A stretch of 64,000 nt of DNA, from assembly GCF_035083965.1 (NCBI RefSeq), contig NC_089724.1, positions 32,430,352 to 32,494,351 on the forward strand, written 5' to 3'. Each line of letters opens with the position of its first letter. Position 1 is the stretch's first letter. Of this stretch, positions 1-14,000 are shown in pieces. The notes under the pieces were generated by a model. It saw only the letters and a program-made list of their open reading frames with translations, had not been told where the DNA came from and did no database searches. Source of the stretch: Branchiostoma lanceolatum. Its lineage: Eukaryota; Chordata; Leptocardii; Amphioxiformes; Branchiostomatidae. The translations under genes were made by a program, and so were the position numbers.

Positions 1-226
1 ACGGAGAGTTTTTGTCCTCGTCGCCTTCTAATGCATGCTTATCGAAGCTTTTCAGACAGTGTTCTGAATACGTTAGTCTATCAAGTTTGCATTTCTAGCG
101 GTATTACTGATGTTGCATCTAGCACATATCCCTAAATACCCCGTTTTCGAAAAATCCCGAATTTAAGTACCCCACGAATTTATGTTACCCAACGTTAGTA
201 CTTAAGCCATGCTGATAGTCAGTTGA
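1..226. repeat. TAACGTT-element, right end copy
   Basis: About 95% identical over some 200 bp to 17405-17603 (shared cttttcagacagtgttctg, acccaacgtta). Its left part lies outside the window. Confidence 0.75.
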
Positions 227-2014
227 GATGTTGTGTACTTCATAACATGGCTATGAATGGTATGCTCAAGTTGTTTACAATATGTACATGTCTATGTCAC
301 TGCCTGGTTGGTAGTTGATGGAATCGCTCTGGCTCGCTTTACGAATATGGCACTTCTTCAGTCTTTGGCTAGCACAAAGCGTAAGGCGATCTCACCGGCT
401 GCCATTTTAATGAAGAAAGGTGGGATCCGGTCCAAAAGCATCAGAGAGATTGAGACCCTGAAGCACTTTCCCACTCCTTTAGCTTTGGGCATTTTGCTTT
501 TAAATTGGACCGACAAAGGCTTGTCTCTTTGATAAATGAAAGTGGTAGATCCCTGACAATATGGCTTTCAAGGAGGGAATATAGTTATGATTTCTGAGAA
601 ACATTTTGATGAGATGCCGGTAGGTACATGCTATATTAGATGCCATGTAGATTCAGTAGCCAGCAGTATATTTTTTACTGGACCGCCAGAGAGGATTGGT
701 CTGGTAGATGAAATTCATGGAGAAAATCTATTTTCTTATTACTAGTTAATACATTCGTTTTTATTGTACCTAACTTCTTCACTTCCTATAAACAATTGTG
801 AGTTTCTTTAGGTTGATATGCGTGTCCGCAGTTATTTGAGTGGCAGCAAGTGATTGGGAAGATAACTGGAGAGGTCATACTTGAAAGAATGGCAGAAGGT
901 ACACGCCAGAGGTGGTAGAGCAAGTCATTAATCAGACATAGACGGGCCCAGGTAATGGGAGAGGCTACTGATTTACAGGGAGATATTGTTTTTGGTCTGT
1001 CTGTTTGTCTGTGTTTTCGAAGTTATATAATTTCAATGTACTAATCACGTTCTCTGTAGAGTGACAGGAAGTGATCAGTGGGTAGATGTAATGTTAACTG
1101 AGATTTTATTTGCATAATCAATTAACTAAAATTAAACTAAACAAAAGAGAAGGCGTGAGATCTTCAAACTCTTGTTTTTGTATGGTCCTCTTGATGCAGT
1201 TTCTGCACATCCCACATCCGCCACCCTGGTCACTATTAGTCATTATTGATTAGATCAAGATGTTATTGATTAAATCAAGATATGGGATACCATGTCTATT
1301 CTTAGGTCTCGCCATCGGCAACCATATGCATGTCACGAACAGGGTTGGTTTGCTCAAGCTGAGGTATATTTCTGTTCTGCTGTGAAAAAACAAGGATCTG
1401 CACATTGTAAGTCAAATTTAGTGTCTCTGCCGATACTTTTCCCGAAAGAAGAAATAAAAAAGGACGACAAAGTAGGATTTCGGATGATTTCGGATTAAGA
1501 TTTGATATGTACAGATGGCTACTGGTTGTTGTAATGATATAATGTTATGCCGTGTATCAAAGAAGGAATGCATATGGGTGAAGCTTTATTTACGTGTTTT
1601 TCGCGTCATGTGCCTAGTCTGTGTGAGCTTTGGGACGCATTTGCGTATGAAGCCCAGATGAGTCAAACAAAATGGCCACGTGAATGGGTCACATTCTCAG
1701 TTTTGAATCTTTCGATACAAGATAACTTTATTGAAATTAGTCAGTGTTGCCACTGAATTAAAGACCAATACACAATGATTAAGAATTCATTAAAAATGTT
1801 TGCTGTGAGAAAAGGATGCTCACTGTTTTGTTCCCATTTGCAAATTGTGATTTAAAAGTGAATTGTGAAGAAAATATATCAGACTCTAAAAAGCTATGGG
1901 GTACTATGATTGGGGAAATCTTACCAAAGACAAACAGTGTAGTTACCAAGACACTGACCTGGGCAGGGGAACAGCTCTGTAGTCTAACTGACATATTAAA
2001 GGGCTTCAATGAGT
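227..2014. other. No gene recognised
   Basis: Short open frames only, none with recognisable motifs or splice-supported neighbours. Confidence 0.4.
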
Positions 2015-2245
2015 TCTTAGGCTCTCATTGGTCGAACTTCTAATTGTGATGGACAGTCAGGTTCAGTCTATTAGGGCTTGGATTTTCTATCAGTTCTCAC
2101 CACACAATGACATCGTATCTTTGCTCCTTTAATGTCGATATGTAATGGTATAGTGTTATTGAAACTTACTATGTGTAGGAATGACTAGAAATTGGACTTT
2201 TTTTTCAAGTTTCAAGCCTCATGAAATGCTCTGGATGCCTTAAAC
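2015..2245. repeat. Copy of the right half of the TTAA-flanked MITE
   Basis: High similarity to 18345-18571 (gacagtcagg, tctatcagttctcaccacac, ctctggatgcctt). Confidence 0.75.
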
Positions 2246-3660
2246 TGAACTGAAGGGACCACCCTAAAGATTAATAAACAAACAAAAAATAAATATATAA
2301 AAAAAAACGCCATTCTAGGCAACAAATTGACTGATTGACAAATTGACACAAATTGGTTTGCGCCACTTTGCGAATGCCAGGTATAATTTGGCGCAGTCAA
2401 GCAAGGGAGTCAAGTGAGATACCTGCTTTACCTACCCATGTTGAGACAGATCAGCTAACTCTACCTTAAACTTTTACATCTTTAGCAAGCTAAGCTGATC
2501 TTTGCTAGCCTATTTAGCTATTCTCTGACACGGATCTCATAATTAGCAGCAAAGTTGGGTATACATTTAACTTAAAAACGAGTATTGTAAGGTAATGTAC
2601 TGATACTTATTTGCATGTATTATTGTTGTAATGTTTTATTGAGATATAGAAAAAACTTTTCACTGAGGTTTTGTAGTCAGTCGGTGTGTTTGTCTGTTTG
2701 TTTGTTTATGAGTTGTGGCATGTGTGCGCAGTTCCACAATCAGCATTTGAATGCTAAGGTGCATCGGGGACATTAACAGGAAGTCATGGGTCAAAGGTTT
2801 CACAAAGGTCCCAGAAAGGTGATAGGAAATGGCGTTGGCCAAATTATAGAGTTTTTCCCACTGCCTGGCTGGAAACAGAACCAAGCCAGGTCCAGGATAA
2901 AGGCGCCTCAATGTTTTTTACTCAATTGATTACTAAGATAAAGCAAGAAATCACCGAAGACTCTAGATACCGGTACTCAGAGGTTTGAGGTCTCCGAACT
3001 CTTTTCCCCAACTGTCACATACACATACATGTATCTCCCAGGGCACATTCAACACCTGCCACATCCACCAGTCCTTAAGGTCACCCTAGCGTGACCTTAT
3101 TACAGTAAAACTAATGATGTCTCTGGGCACAGACCATTAGTGGCGATACTTGTCAGCACTCGACTACACTCAACCCACATAGTACTATTTTAGTAGGCAG
3201 GGAGTCTGAACAGATAAAGATAAGTACAATGTTGTGTATTCTCTTAACCAACCAACCCTAGCAAAAAAAAGAGTTCAATGACCTCCTACCGTCGTGAAAT
3301 ATGTAGAGGTTGGGAATTGATATTTCTTGCTTTGTCTCATTACTGGTAATCGATAGAGAAATCACGATAATATAGGCTGCTTTGAACTTTGGCCTATAAC
3401 CCAACTGTTAATATAAGTGCTTGTATGTCTTCATTTTACAGTGTATCCCACAATTTCCTTACTAAAATACAAGAACCAAACCTGCAACCTTTCTGAAACC
3501 TTCCTGACAACTGTAACATACCTTCCTGCTAGTGTCGCCAAGGTGCCTGGCATTCAAATGCTGATTTGCGGAAGTATGGACACACACCACTGTCACAAAC
3601 AAAAAAAGACACCAAGTTACTACAAAACCTTCTTTTCTTCCAAAGGTAACCAGAGGATCC
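2246..3660. other. No gene recognised
   Basis: Non-coding by eye; short incidental frames. Confidence 0.4.
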
Positions 3661-3670
3661 AAGCCTTTCC

Positions 3671-3870
3671 TAGCCTCCATTGCAGGCCTTCTGGGCGGAG
3701 CCGGTGTATTTTTTGAGGGAGTGCTGATTAGCAATGTTCAACTTATCAGTGTCAGGTTCTTTTGCTAGAGAAACGTAAAAGACCCTGGCCCTGATAGGGT
3801 GAAAATCGCGAAACAGCGGTCCCCCCAAAAAATACACCAGCTCCGCCCAGAAAGCCTACAAAGGAGGCTA
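3671..3870. mobile_element. TAGCCTCC foldback element, diverged
   Basis: Ends TAGCCTCCATTGCAGGC and GCCTACAAAGGAGGCTA are inverted, with ctgggcggag and ctccgcccag next. A 9-bp AGCCTTTCC/AGCCTTTCT repeat lies nearby on both sides, offset by 5 bp on the right. Confidence 0.7.
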
Positions 3871-4189
3871 TAGCTAGCCTTTCTAGGGTTTCATGTGCTG
3901 GCAAGGGACTAAAACTCTTGATCTAATATCTTTCCAACATGTTGTCATTTCTGTTGTGCCGCTGTGCCTTAGGCAATTCTTTGCACAGTTATATCAATAT
4001 ATTGTGCCTGTAAAATGTGTATCTGTATAATCAAAATATGATGTTGCAGAATACCAGTGTCTTGATGCATTTCAATTCTACATTTGTACATACAACTGTA
4101 TTAAATTTTGTTGGATCACTTTGGACCAAATCTTTAAAAAAAGAAGATAATTCCTGCCAACCGCAATTCTTTCAGGACTGTAATCTGAA

Positions 4190-4345
4190 ACACAACATTG
4201 ATTTTCTTAGGGGGAGGGACCACTAAATGGACATACCAATATCACATACCAGGGGGCCCAAAATCGACCTTGACCTTTGTCTTCCCAAGATCTACCTACA
4301 TACCAAATGTCATCGTAATCCATCAAAATCTGGAAACACAAACAC
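4190..4345 (+). repeat. CCAGGGGGCCCAAAATC dispersed repeat
   Basis: ccagggggcccaaaatcgac, cctacataccaaat and aatccatcaaaatct, then CA-rich words. Further copies: 11310-11445, 29495-29580, 35185-35310, 45945-46110, 58255-58340 and 60770-60845. Confidence 0.65.
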
Positions 4346-5036
4346 ACAGACAGACTGGCCAAAAAGTATTTTTCATGTGGGTAATAACAACGTTCTTTAT
4401 TCACAACCAGGGGGTGACATAACAGCCGACATTTTGGTGACCGTCTGTTACCATCTTCAGGGCAATGCTGATCAGTGTTAGGGCCAATCAATGCTAGGGG
4501 CAATAAAATTTGATAACATCATCTCCATAGTCCAAAACATCATATTCAGACTTTTTTATTTCATAGATCTACCCAGCTATCAATATTCAGTACATATACA
4601 GTTATTTCTTAATCTAAAAAAACAAACAATTATGGAAAGTCAAAATGCCAATTTAGCCTGGAAGGAAGCCTTAACATTTCATTGACCCTAATATGTGCCT
4701 AAAATATAAGCCCTTTTCTGCATTTTACATTTAAGTGCTTGTGACGCCGATTAACAGAATTTCCTGATTATACATGTCCAGTCTCAATATGTAACAATGA
4801 ACATAGACCTTCGTTTGAAATTTTACTGAACATTGAATCTTACAGAAATTAAATCATCAAATCATCTTCCAGCTCTTGATGACGTCACACTGAACACGGT
4901 TCCAAACCTGGCATCGCGGCTTGTGAAAAAAAGTTACAGAAGATAAAGAAGAAAAGTCCCGTCTATGATGTAAAAACAGAAAGTTCTTCTTGGTGATTTC
5001 TTGGTGAAAGTTCTTCTTGGTGATTTCAAACTGGTC

Positions 5037-5088
5037 TCATCTTTGGATAGTCTTGAGTTGGTCTTGCAGCGTGTCTGTGACCTCCACA
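5037..5088 (-). CDS. BORCS7: BORCS7 exon 5, terminal
   Basis: 52 nt after a tgttttcctcag acceptor, ending in TGA. It encodes the C-terminal VEVTDTLQDQLKTIQR. A direct duplication of about 25 bp (gatttcttggtgaaagttcttc) lies just beyond the stop, in the presumed 3' UTR (4985-5030). Confidence 0.88.
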
Positions 5089-8000
5089 CTGAGGAAAACA
5101 CAGGAGCAAAAAAATAAAGTTTTGATTAATATCTCATGTGTCCATTGTGGTATTACCAGTATTTTGTGGTAGGAGGGGAAAGGGGTTTTTGCACTGTGTT
5201 GTAAATTTGTCGAGTACAGTCGTCAGACATATTTGCATTTGAGTTTTGAATTCACGGTGATGAGGTCACTGCGAACACTTAAAAAATGAAACCACTGAAA
5301 ATGTTTTCATGTCTATCATGGCCTTATCAGTATGAGACTATTACAGAGACTATTAAACTAGCCTCCTTTGAAATGTGTCGTCAAATAGCTGAGTTTTATT
5401 TCTGGAATTTCTAGGTAGACATTATGTCCTAGGATAAGGCACTTAACATGACTTTCATCACCCAGGTGTAAAGATGAGTACATGACTTAGGTTGGGGAGG
5501 TAAAAGAGAGTGGAAGGAGAGGGACGGACTCCACCTTGCAATACCGTGCCTTTACACAGTGGATAAAACCCGTGGCCACTGTCCCTTCGGCCTCAGAAAA
5601 GGTTACTGGACCATTACTTTTTTCACCTTAGCAGGCTCTACGACTCGGGCATTATTTTCTTATGGCATATCAGTTCTAATTGTGCTCAATTTCTTCTGCC
5701 TGGCCTCTGGTTTCCACCAAGGAATGTTACAAGAAAAAAAACGTCATAGGAAAAAAAGGTCGTTCCGATGGAACTCGAGAAAAAAAAGACAAAAAAACAA
5801 CACATTTTCCTGGCGGTGTGAGTCAACACAAACAATACAAACAATTATGTGCCCCAGAAGAAATTCTACTAATGTTGGAAAGTGTGACAAACAGAACACC
5901 TGACACGCACAATACATGACCAACATATGTCTGAATACATGTGTCTCATCATGTGTCTCCTTTTGACTCCTTCCGTAGCATTTACTGTAAGGGAAATACA
6001 ACTTTCTACATGAATCATGCAAACAAGGTTCTCATAAGCATAATTAGTATCCATGTGTATTCATCTTTCCTAAAGGACCTAAACCTCCAATATGGCAACC
6101 GTACCGTAAGGTTCCGGGTCGGAGTTCAATTGTGACCAGGGGTTGGGTCATGACCCGGTAATCTGCCGGAAGTGCGTGGTCGTCACCCTGATTTCTGCCC
6201 GAGATTGCTTGGTGATGGTTTTAGCTGTGCATGAATATTTTGAATCTTCTGAAAAGCCCGTGAGTTGTAGTATTTTTGGGCGCGGTGCAGTTGGTTCGCT
6301 ATCGAAGCCTTTTTTGTATTAGTCCGCGGCAACGGTGATGCGGTTTTCTCGCCTGATGACCCAAATAGCATCGTTTTTAATGCATTTTCACCGAATTTGC
6401 GTCATCGGAGATTGCGAAAAAGTTATCACATGACTTTTTTTATTTTTTTCATTTTTCAGAGACACCATTTACTAAGCTTTCTCAGCATATATGCCGTGAC
6501 CCCAGGAAAACTCGTTTTTTCCGAGCAGGTTCGATCAAAAAAGGGTAAAAAAATGATAATTTTCGGGTGCCAAATTTACATTTTACTATGGTTTCTACCC
6601 AAAATAAAGGGACAACGGACAATACCGATAAATACATCGGAAAACAGCAGAAAACCGCTTTTCGACCTTGTGATTACATTTTCCGTCCTACTTTTCTCGG
6701 CGGCATTGTAGCCCGTCGACCTGAGGGTGTCGGCCTACATACGAAATTGCAAAAAAACTCTGGTCCGAGACCTTAAAAGGACGGCAGCGGCTACGTTGAT
6801 GACGTCATAGATGACGTTATTTCAACGCATTCGAAAGCTTTTATCAAAATCTGTATGTTTGTTTGAAAAAAACCCGAACTTTGCCCTTTTTTCTCTTTTA
6901 AATTCGATATATCCATGGACAGGTGCTTAGCGCCCCCCTCCCCCATGTGCCCCCCCCCCCCCCCCAACCTCCACTACGGCCATCTTTAATCACTTCTGGC
7001 CGCCAAACCGTTTTTAAAAGGAATTCACTGACTACGTCATTTGATGGAAGCCCATGTCTCAACTTGACCTTCGGTATGATTTTTGCAATGCCCCGCCTTC
7101 ATGATGACTTAAATGGGTGAATTAAGCTAAAATCTAAGTGCTTTAAGCCTTCTTAAGGCGAAACTTGGTTTTCTGACTTTTGGTTCATCGCTCCTTAACG
7201 TCGCGATCTTTTCTTCTTTTGATGGTGTGAAGTGACAGCCTACTAGGCGCGCTACACATCTCGGCCGCACTTATTTAAACTGCCCGCTTCTAGCTCTGAT
7301 GATATGCTCCAGGTTGCGCTTTGGACTGTGTCAGAATGCATTCTTTTACACATTTGGGGAGCATTGTGCTGCTTAAGGGGCCTTTACGGCGAAGTAGTGA
7401 AGAGTGTGATGTCGGACGCGTTTGATTCGGAATGTGCGACCTGTGGTCTACCAGTCTATACCAAAATTTGACATATTCTTCGTTTCAGTTAAAAGCTACG
7501 AACTTAAAACACGACCCCCTGCTGTTTTCCTCGAGAACCATGACGTCACTGCGTGACGTCACCGACGCCAACTCTTAAAGAGGCTTTTCTGCCAATATGC
7601 AGCACCGAAACGACGGAAAGTCCGCATAATTCCCAAGCCAAGGGCATGAGCAGGCTATCCATCCCGTTTTACCTGTTTTTTGAAAAGCGATGTCCTGAAA
7701 AATGATGTTTTTATCAATTACCCTACTGTAACGTTGTTAAGGCCTGTACGTTGGCAAGATAGCAGATAAGCCAAATTTGGATATATGGTAGATATAACTT
7801 TTCTGAAAATTTTGAACAAATTTTAAGAAATAACATGTTTCTTAAGGTTCCGGGTCGGAGTTCAATTGTGACCGGGGGTTGGGTCATGACCCGGTAATCT
7901 GCCGGAAGTGCGTGGTCGTCACCCTGATTTCTGCCCGAGATTGCTTGGTGATGGTTTTAGCTGTGCATGAATATTTTGAATCTTCTGAAAAGCCCGTGAG

Positions 8001-11000
8001 TTGTAGTATTTTTGGGCGCGGTGCAGTTGGTTCGCTATCGAAGCCTTTTTTGTATTAGTCCGCGGCAACGGTGATGCGGTTTTCTCGCCTGATGACCCAA
8101 ATAGCATCGTTTTTAATGCATTTTCACCGAATTTGCGTCATCGGAGATTGCGAAAAAGTTATCACATGACTTTTTTTATTTTTTTCATTTTTCAGAGACA
8201 CCATTTACTAAGCTTTCTCAGCATATATGCCGTGACCCCAGGAAAACTCGTTTTTTCCGAGCAGGTTCGATCAAAAAAGGGTAAAAAAATGATAATTTTC
8301 GGGTGCCAAATTTACATTTTACTATGGTTTCTACCCAAAATAAAGGGACAACGGACAATACCGATAAATACATCGGAAAACAGCAGAAAACCGCTTTTCG
8401 ACCTTGTGATTACATTTTCCGTCCTACTTTTCTCGGCGGCATTGTAGCCCGTCGACCTGAGGGTGTCGGCCTACATACGAAATCGCAAAAAAACTCCGGT
8501 CCGAGACCGTAAGGGAAATATAATTTTCTGCATTAACTATGCAAATGAGGTCGTCATTAGCATAATTAACATCCAGGTGTATTCACATTTCCTTAAGGTA
8601 CCTAAAACGTAAATATGACATCCATAGCATGTCTTGTAAGGGCATGTTCAGCCATAAATTATGCAAATGAGTTCCTCATTAGCATAATTTACTTCAAGGT
8701 TTATTCACCTTTCCTAAAGATACATGTGTACCTACACCTCCAATATGACATCCATAGCATTTACTGCAAGGAAATACAAATTTCTACATAAATTATGTAA
8801 ATAAGGTAATTATTAGCATAATCTACACCTAGGTGTATTCACCTTTCCGTAAGGTACTAGTACTTACACCTCCAATATGACATCCGTAGCATGTACTATA
8901 AGCATAAGGAAAGTATAATAACTTTCTGCAATACCAGTATTAGAGCTACCACCCTACATCTACTTGATTCTTGACAGAAGAAGAAGAAAGAAGAGTTGTA
9001 AGATTGTACGTGTGTATGATTTATTCTTAACTAATGTAACTTGTATTTTTAACTAATGTATTGTATTTTATCATGTACTTTTGCAGCAAGGCTGGCCCCT
9101 TGTAATAGCAGTAGCTAGTCGGGCAGCCTTGGCTGCGGTACATTGTACGCAGCTGAACAAATAAATAAAAAGAAGAAGAAAATGCCAGCAAAAACAATAT
9201 ATTTCCTCCCTGTATAGGGAGAGAAATATTCTTGAGCTATTTGGCTAAATTTTGTGCTAGGTTTCCATATAATTGTGATTCATTGAAGATCACCACAAAG
9301 GTTATGCGTATAAACTGTTATTGTATACTAAGTAATATCTGTCGGGAGACTGCCCTTTCTCAAACGAAGCAATTTGTGACTACAGATCTGAAAGACTTTC
9401 TTTCAAATTTGATTGGAAGCGGTGGATCAGTCAATTCACGAATCAATTTGCTTCGGAAATAGAGGCATAAAGTGTTTACGTCAGTAAAAGCGTTTGTCGC
9501 AAATTTGTCAAAAGAAGTGCGATTCTCCCCAGTCGCTCTGTTTCCCGATTCGATCTTCCTGTTCAAAGAGAAGCGTTAAATCCCTGAGGGATGCATCAGT
9601 AACAAATTGCAAAGTACTGTAAATGCTGAAATTTTTGCTGCAGTTTAATGCTCAGTTTTCAAGGTAACCTCTTCACTGCAAACATAAAACCACCACAAAA
9701 AAGGTTGTTGTCTTTTACCTGCCTACCCTCTTGTTTCAATGGCAAACTTAAAACTATGGCTTACACTCCATTTTCACCCTACTGCGAAATTAAATCTCCA
9801 AACATAAAGGCGTTTACAGTATAAGAAAAACAGTAACTCAAGGCTAAAAATACTCACCAACAATCTGCAATTTAAAAGTTGAAATTGAATGTAGAAAGTG
9901 TAGAATCTTACTGTGCCCTAGTAGGAAAGGCACTTCACACCTATTTCCTCACTAGAATCAGGTGAAAATGAGCACCTAATAATAAGCTATCTAACTCTAA
10001 TAAGCTTTGGTAAGGGACGTCCTCTCGGATGGGATATAAAGCCAGCGGTCCTGTGTTTGAGGACAGACACACCGCGAACATGAAGAACCCACCACACTTA
10101 TCGAGATGAGTAGGGGGTTTATCACAGTGTGAGTGGATCAAACCTTACAGTCCTGTCTTACGCAGCTTGTAAGTTGTGCTTGCTGTACAAAACTGGTGTG
10201 TTATGCCTAAAGGTGGTTTACAGGTTATGCAAATTTTGCAGTAGTTTTATTTTTGCTTTTATCACAGTGACTTCTCCAACCCGAAACCATCACACTGCCA
10301 ATATGACGGTCGTGATTTCCATAGTACTACTGTAGAATTGTTCCCACCACGAACTACAAACACCACAAAAACCTCCTTTCCTCTTCTACCTCTGAAAATA
10401 TACAATGAATTTACTCTGGACATGGGTGAAATTGAGCCCTACCAAGCAAAGCTCTTTATGAAATTATGGCTATACTGTATAATTTTTGGTTATTACAGGC
10501 AAGCTGTCCTAATTTTTGGCAATTTGTAGGGAAAGTCTTTCATTCCCGTAATTTGTGTCAAGTCAGCCAAATTTTGTATAACTTGCCACCTGAATTAAGC
10601 GTAATTTGTAGGCGGTCCCACCAAATTAACCATTAAGACAGTGTTGTCAGTTATGGGTGCAGTGTGGCAGGAAATTTACTTCTTGTGTGCGGAAATTTAC
10701 TTCTTGGGACGGAAACAAAATTCACCCCTTCCATCCATTAAATCTATAAAAATGTATTTTCTGAGGTTAGACTGATTCAACAATGAAAATTCACAATTTA
10801 GGCTTCCCAATTCCAATCTTTTTGATTTTGCCTTTTCATTCGCAACACCCCAACCATATATTATGATCGAAGGCGTGCGATAAATAAACATCGCGGCACT
10901 CAGCACCAGCATATTGAGAGATGTGGTCAGAACAGAGATTATCGAAGCATGCTTACTGTGTGGTGCTTACACTGTACAATGTAAACTAATATGCTACTGA

Positions 11001-14000
11001 GGCACCCCAACCAATCCATCTCTTTGAAACTCAGATTCGAATCAGCCATGACTTGACAAATCGCTCTCTAAGTTGCCTTAGCGACTACATTGGGCAAAAT
11101 AAACTCGTGGGAAGGTGTCAGCTTTAGAGGATGTTTACAGATTGACAATTTTGGTACTTTGGAAATGATACAAGCCAACCTTTCAAAAAAGTAGTTTCTA
11201 CTACTTTTCTTCAAAGGTTTCATGGCGGCTTGTATCGATTCCAAAGTGCCCAAACTTTGTAATCTACCACTATCTACCAAGACATCAAAACAGGAAGTTT
11301 TGCTGCAGTACCATAATATGCCACCAGGGGGCCCAAAATCTAATCATTTTCAGGTCTCATCAAGACTTACCCACATACCAAATATCAATACAATCCATTC
11401 AGATCTTCTACATGTACGCACATACATACACACATACATACAAACACAACCCTAAACAAATCACAATGCAGGTGCCATAACAACATGGTGGGACATCATT
11501 GATTAAACACATAGAAGACTGTCGTACCTTCTCTCTATGGCATCTGCCCTGTGGAGAAAGAAACAGAAAAATGTTATGGCTACTACAGCCAGTTTCTAAT
11601 AGCAATGGAAGACAAAATTATCACTTTTGCCAAGAAGGTTATGTTTTCGGTGGCAAATAAAGGGACAACAGACGATACCGATAAATACATAGGAAAGCAG
11701 CAAAAAAACACTTTTTGCCAATATGATTACATTTTCCGTCCTACTTTTCTTGGCGGAATTGTAGCCCCTTGGCCTGAGGGTGTCGGCCTACATACGAAAT
11801 CATAAAAAACTCCGGTCCGAGACCTGGAGACAAAGTTAGCAGAGCCAGCATTATGTAGTCACAGTCAGCTGCAGTCTGCCTCATGACTCAGGAGACTCCC
11901 TTGCCCAGTGTATGGGAAACCTCTCTGCGTTCTTGATGCAAACCCAGATCTAAAATTATAATGACTTTAATATTGACATGAGTGTTAGTTACTGTTTTAT
12001 CGAATACTTGTTGGTTGTAATACCATGTTTTATCGCTTCAATTCTACTTACATGCTTAGTTATGGTATTCAGGTTTGAAAATGTAACGTTAGAAATCTTG
12101 TTTTTTTCGCCCGCCTTGTTGTTTTTTTCGCCCCGCGCACTAAATTTGGAGTCTGCAGAGGATATCATCCATAAAATTTACTTGCTGTGGCCTAATTGTT
12201 AGTTGTTGGATGGGGTAAAATCTCAAAACAAGCCTTTTTATGGCATCTTTTCTACCACAGCACATTTTCTGAACTGTTAAAAATTCAGACATGAAAATAC
12301 AGTTCAGAATTGAAATAAACAACAATGTAATTTCTCGAATAAAGTACACACCCCAATTAAAGTGCGCACCCCCGATTTGTGGGAAGTTGCAGACAAATCT
12401 GCTGGGTTGAAACGTAAAATGAGAAAACTCAAATAAAGTACGCATCCCTTCACAGATCTTTAACAAATTTTAAACTATTTGATATTGTTATTTTAAAGTA
12501 CTCATTATCAAAATATTACATTGTCTGCTTGCCTGCATGGATCTTCCGATGCTGTCCCAAATTACATGTGCCAGTGTTCCACTGGGTTCCTGGCTGACTT
12601 GAGGTCCGCTATTCCCATTTGTCCAGGCAATAACCTCAAATAAAGTACGCAACTTTGGCAATGACTTGTGATGCCTTTTGGATTTCGAAAAGTTTAAAAT
12701 GTGCGTACTTTATGCGAGAAAATACGGTATATGTATTACTTAAGAATATTACTTACTGGAATTGTAGATGTGCTGCTATCATGCTCATTTTCTTCAAATT
12801 CTGAAAAGAAGCAGAAAAACATATATCAAATGCACAAAAATTGTACAAAATTCAGGTATAGGTAACATGACATGACGAGATATTGTACGCTACAAATTAT
12901 TGTCCACTTTGGGTCATGTCCACATGTCGAGGTGCATTATGCTAAAGCCAGTTCTCATGAGCAATAAAGAACGACATAACTTATCAAGTATGATCCTTAG
13001 TCATGACGTCGACTATCCCTTATACAAAACAATGAGATAGATTTACATCAAGAGACATAACAGAATAAACTCCTGAACCAGAAACAGCAAAACTAGCAAG
13101 TTACCTGGAAGCGTCATGCATTGCGTATTTCATATGTAATTTGACATTGTGTACTTCATCGTGTTTTTCTAACTCACACGATAGTTAGTATCTTTTAAAA
13201 GTAGCTGACGTTAAACCTTTTTTTTTGATATTCAAACTGTCTATGGTGATTCAAGATTTGAAACTCTTCCTAGTTGTAGGAAGGATATTGGTACAACCCA
13301 GCGACCCCCTGCACTGATGCTACATTTTTGTAGGTCAAAACAATATTATATAATCAAGCGCTTATCACATGAACTTCACGTGCCACTCATGTAGGTGAAA
13401 TTCACTGCACAGCGTTATTTTCTTCAGTCGCGTCAAGCAAACCACGGGACAACATAGTGACTTTAGTATCATTTGTCTGTAGACTACTTTGAACAGTTTA
13501 TGTGCATTTTTTCTGATATGATCTATGTTCTTTGATTAGAGTGCTAGAAGAAGAAAGGCTCGCTCGAGTGGACGATAATGGGTAACCCTGGCACAATTCA
13601 TAGACCTTAGAATAAATGCATCGTAAGACAGCGTAAAACAGGCAGAGAAACATTTACAGACCAGAGCTGATATTTCTTCCCATGGGTTAAACATTTGGCT
13701 CATCTACGTGCAGTTTTAAGATAAATGACGTTTTGAATTAATTCGACGATAATTGGTAATGTTACGTTACAGGTAGGGATGGGTACCGGTACAGAAAATT
13801 CAGGTGCAGGTCCGCTCCAGGTCCAGGTCTGGACCTGACTAGTTTAGTATTTCAGCAGTACTATATGTTTGGAGAGCGAGACACAAGTACAGGTCCCTGC
13901 GAGTCCTACAAATTACCTTCAAATTGTATATTATAATGATATGATTATGCACAAGCAACTAATATGCAGAAAGGAAACAGACGTGTAATAAAACATGCAT

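Noticed and set aside
6397..6711. 104-codon frame (repeated at 8133-8447) as a protein gene
   Set aside because: It occurs identically in two copies of a non-coding repeat, has low-complexity hydrophobic sequence and no motif.
12757..13125. Alternative reading of the minus exon at 12757-12800 as EFEENEHDSSTSTIP joined to an upstream ATGACGCTTCCAG exon at 13107-13119
   Set aside because: It splices plausibly, but the other frame joins five exons into a BORCS7 protein with matching length and motifs.
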